Shown here: one piece after another, positions 8,830 to 18,054 of the stretch
Numbering within the stretch: position 1 is the stretch's first letter
How the letters are laid out: each line of letters starts with the position of its first letter
NCBI GenBank assembly: GCA_030442055.1
Contig: JAUJEB010000005.1
Span: 558,001-622,000 of the forward strand
DNA length: 64,000 nucleotides
Direction of reading: 5' to 3'
From: Agaribacillus aureus
GTDB taxonomy: Bacteria > Bacteroidota > Bacteroidia > Cytophagales > Cyclobacteriaceae
Position numbers and translations under genes: made by a program
Notes under the pieces: model-generated
Database searches by the model: none
What the model was told of the DNA's origin: nothing
What the model saw: the letters and a program-made list of their open reading frames with translations, nothing else

Positions 8830-9687
8830 ATGATCACCAGCTATCAACATTATGAGGAAATGTGCAAAATAGCCGTTGAACAAATAATCAGCAAAGCAAC
8901 AATTCAATTCTTTAGAAGGAAAGGGTTAAAAGTAAGCGCTGAAGGTTCCGGCGCCCTGTTTAGTTTTAAAGACAACTATTTTATTGTATCCGCAGCGCAC
9001 CTGTTAAATTTTGAAAGTATATCAAAGTTAGAATTTATAATCGGTGGAAATTTTGGATTGGTTTCGCAACTAAAAACAAAATTAGTTGTATGCAATTCTG
9101 GAGGAAAAGATGTTCAAAATACTGATATCTCTATTTTACAAATTAACAATAATTTGATATCAGAGTTTGAAAAATACTATTCTTTCATTTCAATAGAACA
9201 CGTAGTTCCGAATCATAATTTTACTAGTAAATACTTCTATTTCCTGTATGGATATCCCGCAAGTAAGACTAAAATTATTCCCCATCAAAAAAAGGGATAT
9301 ATTAAAGCTTGCGGATATTGGACATATCCATATTCTTCCGAAAAGTACAGAGAGATAAAATCCATTGAAGATTTTAAGGTTTTATTTTGGTATGATAAAA
9401 AGAGATTTTCCAATTTTTATAGTGTCAACAAAATGCATGGTCCAGATGCGCCGGGTTTTAGTGGCTCAGTAATGTGGCATATAGTTGGGAATGTTATCAG
9501 AAAAAAAGAAATCGAAAAAGTCAACGTCAATCCAGTTGCTATAATGACAGCTTTTGACTACCCTAATAAAATGATAATCGGTACTGAATTTTATGTTGTT
9601 TATGGCTTATTAAGAGAGGCATTTGATTTAAGGGGATTGAATATTAAGCTCAAAAAAAGTGTTTCTTTTAAATATATTGATTCTTAA
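8830..9687 (+). CDS. Trypsin-like (chymotrypsin-fold) serine protease, cytoplasmic
   Basis: A 285-residue protein with the pattern of a chymotrypsin-fold peptidase: SGALF (40-44) at the first beta strand, a histidine in SAAHLL (H57), an aspartate in NTDISIL (D99) and a GFSGS motif with candidate nucleophile S211. The catalytic triad therefore looks complete, although overall similarity to secreted trypsins is low. There is no signal peptide, so it should act in the cytoplasm. It lies 38 bp after the second RlaP gene on the same strand and may be the last gene of the repair operon. Similar trypsin-like modules occur in bacterial conflict systems; a role in cleaving a partner after damage is inference. 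Confidence 0.7.
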   Translation: MITSYQHYEEMCKIAVEQIISKATIQFFRRKGLKVSAEGSGALFSFKDNYFIVSAAHLLNFESISKLEFIIGGNFGLVSQLKTKLVVCNSGGKDVQNTDISILQINNNLISEFEKYYSFISIEHVVPNHNFTSKYFYFLYGYPASKTKIIPHQKKGYIKACGYWTYPYSSEKYREIKSIEDFKVLFWYDKKRFSNFYSVNKMHGPDAPGFSGSVMWHIVGNVIRKKEIEKVNVNPVAIMTAFDYPNKMIIGTEFYVVYGLLREAFDLRGLNIKLKKSVSFKYIDS

Positions 9688-9805
9688 ATTGGCGAGTTCC
9701 GAATTTTCGTAAATCGGAGATATTACACTTAATATGTTCGAAATGCGTAATTCTAAGCAGTTGTTTCCCATCTTCTCCTAGCCATTATAACCAAATTGGT
9801 GCTTT

Positions 9806-11656
9806 TTATTTTTTGATCGCTTTCAATATTCTATCCTCTTGTATTAATACATCTCTCATAAGTAAAACGTGGGGGAAACCTTGACGTTTTGACTTCTTAA
9901 AACCATTAAGGATATTAATAAGAGATGATGCTGTGATGAGAGACAAATTCAATTCCGTTTCCAGTTCAGTATCACTTACAAAGTCATCAGAGAATTCGGG
10001 TGCAACAAGTAGGGACTTGACGATTTTGAACTCATTAGACTTTGCTAGGTTGGTATATGCTTTTAATTGGCGAGATACTGAACTAAATTTATTATAGCCG
10101 CTTTCCTTGACGGTTTTGCACTCTACTAATATTAGGTCATTATTGCCTAGATTAAGGAGAATATCAATTTTATCCCTTTTAGTATTGAGTTTTTTGCGAA
10201 GATTCTCATCAACGTTGAAGCCTAGTTTGCTGAAAATGGATTTGGTCATGTTTTCAAACTTTATTCCTAGTTCACTCTCTTTTAATCTTATGTCATTTTC
10301 TTTGAGGGCCGTAAGGTTCCTAAAGCCAATGTTCTCATAGTTTTCAAGGTAAAGGTTCTCACTGTCCTTATATGCATCCAGGATGTTAGCGATAAGATTG
10401 CCTCTGGTTTTAATTTCTCGTTTCTTACAGAATTTTTCGAGGTCCTTGGTTGAGATAATTTCGAGGACATCTCTTGGTTTTATATTATAGTCGAGTAGCA
10501 AAGCACCACTGAGAACATTTTCCGGTTGTAGCTCGAATTCGTCTTTGATTTGTGCATTCAATTTCAAGAGTGTCCCGGACATATCTAAAAGTAACTTCTC
10601 ATAACCATCAATTGAGATTCCTACTTTCTCGTCTTTTTCCACATCCTCAAAATATTTAATGAGGTTGCCAATTTTGTCTTCAAGTGCAGCACCTTTAAGT
10701 GCGGGAGAAATGCCAAGTCCTTTGTCACAAAGATCATTAATGGCTTTCTTTTTTTCAGTAACTTTAATACCATCTTTGAAAATATCAGTGCTCAAGGCAC
10801 CTGAAAATGAAATACCTTCATTTATAATTTCCTTGATTTTTTGCTCATGAGCTTGTCGCCAATCAATGTTGTGTTTTTTGCAAATGAGATTAATTTGTGG
10901 CTCCCGAAATAATCGAAGCACTCTACGGAAGAATTTGTCCGCAATTTCTTTGCCTCTTACTTTTCTCAGTACCCTAACGACTTCGTCCGCTACATAAACA
11001 GTATTATGTTTCTTGGAGTAGAACAGCACTCCAACATTTTTAAGGTCATTAATAACATTGTCGATAGGCTGTTTTTCAATAGGTACAATAATATAATTGA
11101 TAAGTTTAATTTCTTCTTGAGAAAGCTCAAGTTGACTGGATAGTGTCAATAAGATAGATAATTCGTCATTAGTGATTTTTCTGTCAGATTGTTTTTCGTC
11201 ATCATTTGAATATGCAGTTTGCAGACACTCTTTATAAATTTTGTAGTCTCTTTTTCTCTGTTCATCCTCACTTGATTTATCGCTCTCAAATGACTTTTCT
11301 AAAGCTTTCACATTTTTCTCAATCTTTTTGAGCTCTGTATCATAAAGACGAGAAAACCAGTCTTGTTTCATTATGCAATTACCATCCCTGATTATGATAT
11401 CAGTTAGAATATCAAGTTGCGATGCGGTGTTAACAAATTCCTTTCTTACATATTCAGCAAATTCGTCTTGTATTAGGTTAAATACTTTGGCAATATTAAT
11501 ACTGTCGACATTTTTAAGGTCTGGGTTGGTTTCGGCATCAAGTATTTTGTCTACTTTCTTGACATTCTTTGGGTTTTTCCTGATGTCGTCAATAATATTC
11601 AAAAAGCTGTTCTTTTCGAATGAGTTTAGTTTGTCAAGAATTAATTCAAGTTTCAT
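9806..11656 (-). CDS. SAP-like and PD-(D/E)XK nuclease-domain protein
   Basis: This 616-residue protein has a long helical N-terminal region (1 to about 395) of no family I recognise, then a SAP-like helix-extension-helix (about 402-430), often used to bind DNA, then a C-terminal restriction-endonuclease-like fold (about 463-585). In that domain E468, D498 and E512-x-K514 (VECKTV) form a plausible PD-(D/E)XK active site, and Q530 follows in the expected helix. It lacks a signal peptide or membrane segment. No methyltransferase is adjacent, so it is not a classical type II restriction system; a defence or repair nuclease is more likely. It begins the minus-strand accessory block and converges with the trypsin-like gene. 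Confidence 0.7.
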   Translation of the reverse strand: MKLELILDKLNSFEKNSFLNIIDDIRKNPKNVKKVDKILDAETNPDLKNVDSINIAKVFNLIQDEFAEYVRKEFVNTASQLDILTDIIIRDGNCIMKQDWFSRLYDTELKKIEKNVKALEKSFESDKSSEDEQRKRDYKIYKECLQTAYSNDDEKQSDRKITNDELSILLTLSSQLELSQEEIKLINYIIVPIEKQPIDNVINDLKNVGVLFYSKKHNTVYVADEVVRVLRKVRGKEIADKFFRRVLRLFREPQINLICKKHNIDWRQAHEQKIKEIINEGISFSGALSTDIFKDGIKVTEKKKAINDLCDKGLGISPALKGAALEDKIGNLIKYFEDVEKDEKVGISIDGYEKLLLDMSGTLLKLNAQIKDEFELQPENVLSGALLLDYNIKPRDVLEIISTKDLEKFCKKREIKTRGNLIANILDAYKDSENLYLENYENIGFRNLTALKENDIRLKESELGIKFENMTKSIFSKLGFNVDENLRKKLNTKRDKIDILLNLGNNDLILVECKTVKESGYNKFSSVSRQLKAYTNLAKSNEFKIVKSLLVAPEFSDDFVSDTELETELNLSLITASSLINILNGFKKSKRQGFPHVLLMRDVLIQEDRILKAIKK

Positions 11657-11692
11657 GTTAGTCTATTTTTGAGTTGATGGCAAAAGTTATGG

Positions 11693-11833
11693 CTAATCCA
11701 ACTCTTTAGTAATATTATCAAATAAGTTACTGTTGGGGTTTAAATTTTGAGATGCTGCCAATTGTACTTCAAAGTCAAAAATTAATAAATCTGCCTTATG
11801 CACTTCCTTTTCAGTACACTTTTCTTTTGAGAA
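11693..11833 (-). other. In-frame coding-like extension after the stop of the upstream gene
   Basis: Directly after the TAA of the membrane protein gene (11834-12712) the same frame stays open for 46 codons to a TAG at 11693-11695. The residues have normal protein composition (for example KADLLIFDFEVQLAAS). There is no ATG; a GTG occurs at the eleventh codon. This may be the former C-terminus of the upstream protein cut off by a nonsense change, or a short separate gene. Confidence 0.35.
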
Positions 11834-12712
11834 TTAATCGAAGGTTATGAGATCAGAGTCTTTACCTTCATATATTGTCCAGTAGGTGTATTTATCAGCT
11901 TCTTTATACCATCTGTATCTGGCTTGGCTAAAGCGAAACATTGTCAAAACTTCATGAAGTTGTACATGAAAGTCTTTTTTGTTCTTGTTTGCAGCAAAAA
12001 TTCCTCCGGAGAAGTTGATGTATCTGTTACCAGTTCCACTAGCATATACGTCAATATCATTTTCCCACATTTTTTGGTTGACGACTTTTACATATTCATT
12101 TCTTAGCTTTGGAAATTCCCTTATCTGTAACCTCATTACCTTTAGTCTCAATTGCTTGGCGAGTGATTGAATTTCAAGATCCTTTGAATTTTCACTTTTT
12201 GTTATGATGTCTGCCCAGCTTCCAAAAAGGACAAGCTCAATTTGTAAGGATTGAACCGAACCACGATAGGTTGAAAAGTCAACGCCATGATCTATGGAGG
12301 CTATTTCTCTTTCAAGCTGTTCCCTTTGCTTAAGTTTTTCTTCTTCTTCTGTTCTTTTGGTTTCAGCTTCTTTTCTTTTTCTATTTAAACTGTCAGCCCT
12401 ATGCACCAGTTTTTGGGCTTCTAGAAAAAGTGGATTTTCTTCATCTATTTTTTTCAGATTTGAAATAGCATTTTCATAATTCTCCTCTTCAATGGCAGTT
12501 AGGGCTGTTTTTATAATAGATTTTGCCTTGTCTCCATCATTTTCTATAGCAAATCCTAACATGCCGACAAGAAAAGTTACAAATATCCAATATCCAAAAA
12601 CCTTAAGTCGAGTTGGTTTGTTTGTCCATCTAAGTACAAGTGCGGGATTTATAAGTCCTGCGATAAATACGATGAAAAGTCCGAGGTACAAAAATCCTAA
12701 AATTGCTGTCAT
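11834..12712 (-). CDS. Membrane protein with TPR-like and coiled-coil region, unknown function
   Basis: A 292-residue protein with two N-terminal membrane spans (about 4-28 and 37-56), a helical repeat resembling one or two TPR units (about 65-105: AIEEENYENAI), a charged coiled coil (about 105-140) and an unrecognised C-terminal domain with conserved-looking aromatic residues. Small bacterial membrane proteins of this layout often have the repeat in the cytoplasm or periplasm as a protein-binding arm. The frame continues for 46 codons after its stop. Neighbours are a nuclease downstream and a secreted unknown upstream. I cannot assign a function. Confidence 0.65.
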   Translation of the reverse strand: MTAILGFLYLGLFIVFIAGLINPALVLRWTNKPTRLKVFGYWIFVTFLVGMLGFAIENDGDKAKSIIKTALTAIEEENYENAISNLKKIDEENPLFLEAQKLVHRADSLNRKRKEAETKRTEEEEKLKQREQLEREIASIDHGVDFSTYRGSVQSLQIELVLFGSWADIITKSENSKDLEIQSLAKQLRLKVMRLQIREFPKLRNEYVKVVNQKMWENDIDVYASGTGNRYINFSGGIFAANKNKKDFHVQLHEVLTMFRFSQARYRWYKEADKYTYWTIYEGKDSDLITFD

Positions 12713-12791
12713 TGAATTCTAATTTGGTTATTTTTTGCGTATACCTAACTGTATATTTACCTTATTACATTTATAAGCCATTTGTATTCAA

Positions 12792-13850
12792 TTAATTTCT
12801 CAAATAAGGCTCCTTCCAGGTTTTTACATTAAATTTTCTAATCGACTTCTTACCCCAATTTTCTCTTACCGTAACTGCTGAAATTCTAATATGCACATCA
12901 ATACCCTCCATGAGATTATCATTGAGTAAGCATATATAAAAGGTGCCGGTTTTTGGGCTTTCCATTCTTTTGTAGGATAAAGGGCCATTGCCCTTTTCGA
13001 ACTGGTAAAATGATTGACCTTGCATAAATAATTGGGCATTGTCATAGTCGGTAGCAAACCAGTATTGAACATTGTCGGCTTTATCAGGAAGACCAAGTTC
13101 TGCAAGACCATTTAATGCCACGCTTGCCAGCACTAAAGAACCGGTGGGATCAACAGAAGCTAAGCCCTCTGCCAGTTTAGCTCCAGCCTGCAATTGCCCC
13201 TTTCTTTTAATTGCTTTTTCCTCAGCCTTTTGAAATACTGCTTCTGCATCCTCACCAACCCCGATATAATATGACCAGGAAACCGTTTGCTCAGGCAAAG
13301 TTACTTGCACCATTGACCTATTAGGCCTGCCATTGGTAGCTGTTTGCGAATGTACCCTTTCGACTTTGTGACCCAATACATCCAATATGGTGGTGTCTTG
13401 CGTTACTAGATAGTCCTCTTGTACTGTATAGTAGGTGGTGTCTCTTTTCTTTTCCCAGTAGACCGTGGTATTAAACTTTTGATTTGGGTCTATAGGAATA
13501 CGTGCTAATTTGTATTTACATATTCTGCCACCTATCGCTGAATTTTTTAAGCGCAGCTTATAAATTCCTGTGTTCTGAATTTGAATAGACTTATCTTTGA
13601 CCAAATTGCTTTTGTACTCAAGAAACCTGGATGCCCCAGGCAGTTCAATAATTTCAATCTCTTTGAGCGCTTTCCCTTTTACCTCCCTAAAATTGAATAC
13701 CAGCTCATCTCCTTCTGAAAGACCAAAATATAGCACTTCCTCGGAAACGCCAGCTATCTTTAACGTACCTTCCGAAATGCTAATAGCTTCCTGGGCAGGT
13801 GAAATGTGATTAATAAATAGGCAAGTGACTATAAAAGACAATCTCATCAT
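12792..13850 (-). CDS. Secreted protein of unknown function
   Basis: A 352-residue protein with an N-terminal signal peptide (about 1-20, cleavage probably near PAQ-EA). The mature part appears rich in beta strands in both halves, separated by a small-residue helical segment (about 225-265, rich in Ala, Gly and Leu). I see no catalytic motif and recognise no family. It starts 3 bp after the stop of the small Cys/His-rich gene, so the two form an operon. Confidence 0.65.
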   Translation of the reverse strand: MMRLSFIVTCLFINHISPAQEAISISEGTLKIAGVSEEVLYFGLSEGDELVFNFREVKGKALKEIEIIELPGASRFLEYKSNLVKDKSIQIQNTGIYKLRLKNSAIGGRICKYKLARIPIDPNQKFNTTVYWEKKRDTTYYTVQEDYLVTQDTTILDVLGHKVERVHSQTATNGRPNRSMVQVTLPEQTVSWSYYIGVGEDAEAVFQKAEEKAIKRKGQLQAGAKLAEGLASVDPTGSLVLASVALNGLAELGLPDKADNVQYWFATDYDNAQLFMQGQSFYQFEKGNGPLSYKRMESPKTGTFYICLLNDNLMEGIDVHIRISAVTVRENWGKKSIRKFNVKTWKEPYLRN

Positions 13851-13853
13851 TGC

Positions 13854-14060
13854 TTAGCTGGTATGACACTCAGGGATACATCGAATGCATCCGTCAACTC
13901 TTAAATAGTATTCCCTTGCCTTTTGTACTGCACTTTCGCAATCATTATAAAAGCCAAGGGGTATTTTATCATTTGGCATGACAGGACATCCTTCTTTATG
14001 AACTTCATGGTCATTATGTGGATTAGTATCCGCGTTGTTGTTTACCCAATATTCATCCAT
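13854..14060 (-). CDS. Small Cys/His-rich protein, possibly metal-binding
   Basis: A 68-residue protein with ordered Cys/His residues (HEVHKEGC, then CESA, then GCIRCIPECH at the C-terminus). I recall similar small Bacteroidota proteins with a DxHEVHxxxC ... DGCxxCxxECHxS pattern; the arrangement suggests a zinc-binding fold. It has no signal peptide. It is directly upstream of, and 3 bp from, the secreted 352-residue protein. Function unknown. Confidence 0.6.
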   Translation of the reverse strand: MDEYWVNNNADTNPHNDHEVHKEGCPVMPNDKIPLGFYNDCESAVQKAREYYLRVDGCIRCIPECHTS

Positions 14061-14172
14061 GACTAGTGAAATTGATTATACTGTGGCAAGTTTGCTTTTA
14101 ATTATGAGACGGGCCAATTAGATTTCCAAACGAAAAGATTTGGTTTCCGAAGCAGCGTGAAAGATCAATAAG

Positions 14173-15174
14173 TTATTGATTTAGAAAATTACTCAAAACC
14201 AGATCCAACTCCCTTTCATTTTTAAATCTTTCATATATTTGAAAATTAGAGGGCTTCATTCCTGAATCTTTCAGCCATTTGGCCCAGAATAATTTGATAA
14301 TCTTTGAATCTGGAGGTGAAACGGTAGTAACTCCATTTACTATAGTCCTGTCATCGATTTCAAGTACTAAAAGTTCAATCTCATCTATTAACGGATTTTG
14401 TAACGGTATAAGGCCATATTTTTCCACCGCAAAAAATTCTTCCGGGCTTTGATAAGATGAATTGTTAAAGTTAATTCTGAATTGATTTAGCAATTTGGCA
14501 CTCAGGTATTTTGATTGATTAGGATTCTTTTTGTCAAACATGGTTGGGTCATTAGCATACCTTCCTGCCTCTATGTAACCATCTGTTAGTAGTATCACTT
14601 TGTTTTTTTTCCTGGTAGCATAAGTTTTATTTTGAAAAGTATATCTCTCAGTGGTAGTGTCAATAAGTGTATGATCAAGTTCGTCATTAAAATAATGCCA
14701 GATATCTGCTCCTAGTATTTCACTGCCCATATTGTGATCATAGACCAGATTAATTGAGGTTTTTATATCAGTAATATCGCTATCGTAATCTTGTTCAATT
14801 CTTCCATATAAATAATTGGAGATGTCAAGCTCATTCTTGTTAAACGTAGTCAGGTCAATATTAAAATTTAATCCCATATCATCACTATAAATCCTATCGA
14901 CCGAAACATGATTAACGGAGTAAAAATTGAATTTATCATAGATATTAAGCTCCACAGATTTTTCTATGAGTGGTTTGAGCTTATCGATAACACTAGAAAT
15001 AATGATAGTGTCATGAATACTTTTTTTTCGCAATATCCTGTTACTAAGATCACTTAGAATAACTATGTTATTACCATAGTTGACTTTTTCACTTGTGTCA
15101 TTTTCAATCGAAGATGTTACGGTTGAACAATTGGCGAGCAATGTAACCAGTATGATTAGTAGTTGGGTTTTCAT
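14173..15174 (-). CDS. VWA-like lipoprotein
   Basis: A 333-residue lipoprotein: the signal ends in the lipobox LLANC with acylated Cys16. The mature domain begins with NNIVILSDLSNR (35-46), which resembles the first strand and DxSxx metal site of von Willebrand factor A domains, and later has VILLTDGY, the typical fourth strand with an aspartate. It probably mediates protein contacts on the inner face of the outer membrane. Its ATG overlaps the TGA of the PLD/membrane gene by one base (TGATG), so translation is coupled and the two proteins likely work together. Confidence 0.7.
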   Translation of the reverse strand: MKTQLLIILVTLLANCSTVTSSIENDTSEKVNYGNNIVILSDLSNRILRKKSIHDTIIISSVIDKLKPLIEKSVELNIYDKFNFYSVNHVSVDRIYSDDMGLNFNIDLTTFNKNELDISNYLYGRIEQDYDSDITDIKTSINLVYDHNMGSEILGADIWHYFNDELDHTLIDTTTERYTFQNKTYATRKKNKVILLTDGYIEAGRYANDPTMFDKKNPNQSKYLSAKLLNQFRINFNNSSYQSPEEFFAVEKYGLIPLQNPLIDEIELLVLEIDDRTIVNGVTTVSPPDSKIIKLFWAKWLKDSGMKPSNFQIYERFKNERELDLVLSNFLNQ

Positions 15175-17216
15175 CAGTTATCGACAGCTAATTGTTTAAG
15201 GTTATTGAGCTTCCACAATTTAACTTGCTCATCGGCTTCCCGGGATTTGGTAACCGCTATTTTTACGGCAAATTGCTCATACAAAAAATCTTTCCAGCCC
15301 CTCATAAATACCGAGACTCTATCCTTTACATACACGGCAGAAAATGTGAAATTTTCATTATCTATTTTGGTTAGGTTGATATTAGTAATGTTTTCAAATA
15401 CTAATTTTTGATGTTCCCGGGTGCTTACAATACCGTGTTTCTTTTGCTCTATTTCCACCTGGCCCTCACTGATCTTTATCTCTAGCGCACTTATGTTTTC
15501 TTTTTGAATGCCAAGTTCAGCAAGTTTCAAATTAATTTGATGGTCGACTTCATTTAATTCATCTCGGATAGCTACACTTTTTTCCTTAAGCTGCTCTATT
15601 TCCAATCTGGATTTATCGTATTTTATGTCTTGGTTACGATTATCCAGCACCTTGAATATATGACTTAGGAGTAATTCAAATGTAAGCAAGGCCAATAAGC
15701 CAAAGACGAATATGAGATAAAAATCGGTATCGGTCAAAACCATTCTAAAATCCCATGTTTTATCAGTTTGTCCCTTTATATACTCGATATTATGTATTGA
15801 CTCAGCCACTTTGTAGGCGGTAAAGACATCAATAAAAACAATTGCCAGGAATAAATAAAAATATCTCCATTTTCCAGCCACTTTGTTGATGACGAATATC
15901 AGTCCCATAATAAATATAGGCACCAGAATAATGAATAATAGACTTACTAGTCCTTTATCGTAAGCTTTGAAAATGGCGTTTCCATCAAAAATTTCTGGAC
16001 TTCCGGCAATAACTCCATTGAGCTTTTCTTCTTTAGCGTCGTCTTGAGAATAAATTAAAATATAAGCTGCTGAAGAATAAAAAATTACGCTGTAAACACT
16101 TACCAGGATTAGGAATATGAAATTGGGGATAAAAGTGTAAAGAGGAATTTTCGGACGATAGTTATCACTGATTATCTCTTTAATTCTAATTTCGTTGTCC
16201 TCAAGTTTGGTTTCTAAGCCGATTCGCTTATTGGACTTCAAATTATCAATTTCAGCTTCTTTTGTTACTATTTCACTCTTTAGGTTATTGATTTCATTAT
16301 CTATTGCTCCTCTCCTACAACGATTTTCTTTTTCGAGTAAACTGATATCACTTTGAGATTGGAGTTCTAAACTACCCTTTGATCGCTCTAACTGTTCATA
16401 CAAATTTGATTTTATTAATTCCTTTTTATCATTTGAAACTTTGAGATCTCTCAAAAAACCAGTGTATACATTATCGAGCTCCTGCGATAAATTTTCAGCG
16501 TCGCCTGCGCAACATTTGCATCGCTCATTTCCAAGTTCATGCAGTTCTTCATCATTATAACTATGCACCTGGGAATAAATTAATTCAGTGATTAACTTTT
16601 CATAGTTGGAAATGTTTTCTTCTATTTGACTTACTGGTGCCGAGTCTTCGACATCCTCCTCAATTTCATGGAGATTATAAGGATCGAAATTGATAGCTTC
16701 TTCAAGCAAGGAATTAAATCTGTCAAGAAATTCAACAACTGTTTGCTCATCTTCGGTGTAAATAATGTTTTCGTCGTTATTGGTTCTGGCATTCTTGCTC
16801 CAGTTGTAGGAGCCAGAGATGAGTTTTTCTTCATCTATAATGCAGAATTTATTATGCATGCGACCATATGAACTGGCTTTCTTAATTATTTTCACTATAC
16901 CTCCCTTATCGGTTAATTGTTTAAATGGCAGGTAAAAGTTGTCTTTATTGTTATCCAGAATTACCTTTATATCTATATTGATATGATCATCATATTTCTT
17001 AAGAAGTGCGTCAAGTAAATCTTTATCAGTAAACCACGAGGCAGCTACAAAAATTGCTGATTGAGCTTCGTCTATTTTTCTTAAAACCAAGTTATAAATC
17101 TCTTCTCCGTCGTGAAGAGAATATTGTTTGTTGGATTTAGTTTCAGAGGTGTTTTCATGGTTATCGGTTCTTTTGAATTTGTTTGTGAAGAGATTTAAAA
17201 TTTCCATTGTTTCCAT
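15174..17216 (-). CDS. PLD-family nuclease-like domain with coiled coils and four membrane spans
   Basis: A 680-residue protein. The N-terminal domain (about 33-175) is a phospholipase D-like module: H121-N-K123 with D128 forms the HKD motif, followed by SGSYNWS (134-140) and NDEN (147-150). Only one HKD is present, as in Nuc/BfiL-type nucleases that act as dimers. A CKCC cluster lies at 233-236. Coiled coil (about 265-350) leads to four predicted membrane spans (about 360-385, 421-444, 450-470 and 496-520) and a second coiled coil (about 525-610). The layout suggests a membrane-anchored nuclease or lipase with a cytoplasmic catalytic head. It is coupled to the VWA-like lipoprotein. A role in defence is plausible but not proven. 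Confidence 0.75.
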   Translation of the reverse strand: METMEILNLFTNKFKRTDNHENTSETKSNKQYSLHDGEEIYNLVLRKIDEAQSAIFVAASWFTDKDLLDALLKKYDDHINIDIKVILDNNKDNFYLPFKQLTDKGGIVKIIKKASSYGRMHNKFCIIDEEKLISGSYNWSKNARTNNDENIIYTEDEQTVVEFLDRFNSLLEEAINFDPYNLHEIEEDVEDSAPVSQIEENISNYEKLITELIYSQVHSYNDEELHELGNERCKCCAGDAENLSQELDNVYTGFLRDLKVSNDKKELIKSNLYEQLERSKGSLELQSQSDISLLEKENRCRRGAIDNEINNLKSEIVTKEAEIDNLKSNKRIGLETKLEDNEIRIKEIISDNYRPKIPLYTFIPNFIFLILVSVYSVIFYSSAAYILIYSQDDAKEEKLNGVIAGSPEIFDGNAIFKAYDKGLVSLLFIILVPIFIMGLIFVINKVAGKWRYFYLFLAIVFIDVFTAYKVAESIHNIEYIKGQTDKTWDFRMVLTDTDFYLIFVFGLLALLTFELLLSHIFKVLDNRNQDIKYDKSRLEIEQLKEKSVAIRDELNEVDHQINLKLAELGIQKENISALEIKISEGQVEIEQKKHGIVSTREHQKLVFENITNINLTKIDNENFTFSAVYVKDRVSVFMRGWKDFLYEQFAVKIAVTKSREADEQVKLWKLNNLKQLAVDN

Positions 17217-17230
17217 GATTTAGGGAAACA

Positions 17231-17267
17231 ATAAAAAAACTTAGTTCCGGATCTTAAACTAAGTTTT
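17231..17267 (-). terminator. Rho-independent terminator (minus strand)
   Basis: An 11-bp perfect stem (AAAACTTAGTT at 17236-17246 with AACTAAGTTTT at 17257-17267, 10-nt loop) is followed on the minus strand by a run of seven T. It lies downstream of the small lipoprotein gene and upstream of the PLD gene, separating the two transcripts. Confidence 0.8.
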
Positions 17268-17293
17268 CCCAACAACCTTATTCACTTTCCGAA

Positions 17294-17674
17294 TCACTGA
17301 TGTTGCCAACATTTGCCGTTGGCATTTTTAGTCATGCGTTTGCAGCGACTTCCGGTGGACCTGGTCTTGGCGCTGCATCGCACAGCCTTCACGACCTTTG
17401 GAGGGGTCGGTGAGACAATAATTTTGGTACTATCACTATCCACTTTTGCGCCGGTTGTCTTCGTAGCGGGCTTGCAAACCTTGCAGGCTTCATATCCCCT
17501 TTCTTTTGCTTTGGAAAGCGTTAACGGATACTTGCTATGATTTAGATAGCGGCATGTTTCTTTGTGATATTTTCTCCCTGTCTTGGTAATGTAAACAGTT
17601 TGAGCCTCTGTCTGAATTTGAGCACAGGATATCAGTAGAAATAACAGGAGACAATATTTTACGGAATTTTGCAT
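17294..17674 (-). CDS. Small Cys-rich lipoprotein
   Basis: A 126-residue lipoprotein with lipobox LLISC (Cys17). Residues 28-69 carry the pattern GRKYHKETC ... GYEACKVCKP (Cys41, Cys64, Cys67) that resembles the small metal-binding fold of Ada-type N-termini. The C-terminal tail (about 97-126) has RCSAKTRSTGSRCKR and CWQH (Cys100, Cys111, Cys122, His125), a pattern I recall from short Bacteroidota proteins and phage-like tails (DUF5763-like). Both modules could bind zinc. It is 1 bp from the DUF3892 gene. Function unknown. Confidence 0.65.
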   Translation of the reverse strand: MQNSVKYCLLLFLLISCAQIQTEAQTVYITKTGRKYHKETCRYLNHSKYPLTLSKAKERGYEACKVCKPATKTTGAKVDSDSTKIIVSPTPPKVVKAVRCSAKTRSTGSRCKRMTKNANGKCWQHQ

Positions 17675-17675
17675 A

Positions 17676-17960
17676 TTAAGTGCATTCAGGCAGACTTAAA
17701 AGGTTGTTAGGTTCATAACCATCGGCTTCGGTTTTAAGGTATTTGTTCCCAGCTTTACTTACTGCTACTATCACTTTTACCTCCCTAAAGTTCTTGGTAA
17801 CAAAAAATTCCCATCCATATGCCTCAATTTGTTGAATGGTTTTTGACGTAGTCTGTTTCCAATTTGTTCCATCATTATTTTTTCCTCCAACATGAGTTAT
17901 ACGTTCAACTGGACTATTCCTGTCATTTTTTTTGATGCATTTAATCTCTATTCTTTTCAT
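17676..17960 (-). CDS. DUF3892-like small protein
   Basis: A 94-residue protein of the DUF3892 type: an RIxxIKK start, an ITHVGG motif, a K-to-W loop, a QIEAYGWEFFV helix/strand and a final AVSKAGNKYLKTEAD beta hairpin. Members of this family are short, widely transferred proteins of unknown function often found near mobile or conflict genes. It is transcribed with the Cys-rich lipoprotein, one base apart. Confidence 0.7.
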   Translation of the reverse strand: MKRIEIKCIKKNDRNSPVERITHVGGKNNDGTNWKQTTSKTIQQIEAYGWEFFVTKNFREVKVIVAVSKAGNKYLKTEADGYEPNNLLSLPECT

Positions 17961-18054
17961 GATTTTTATTTTTCAGGAAAGTAATAAATAGATCAGGGGT
18001 ATAGAATTTTTGTTTCCCAAGCTTATTAATTGCTTTCCTGAATAGAAATTTTAA

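Noticed and set aside
9698-9718. Hairpin with a bulge between the trypsin-like gene and the nuclease gene as a terminator
   Set aside because: The stem has a bulge and no T-run follows on either strand.
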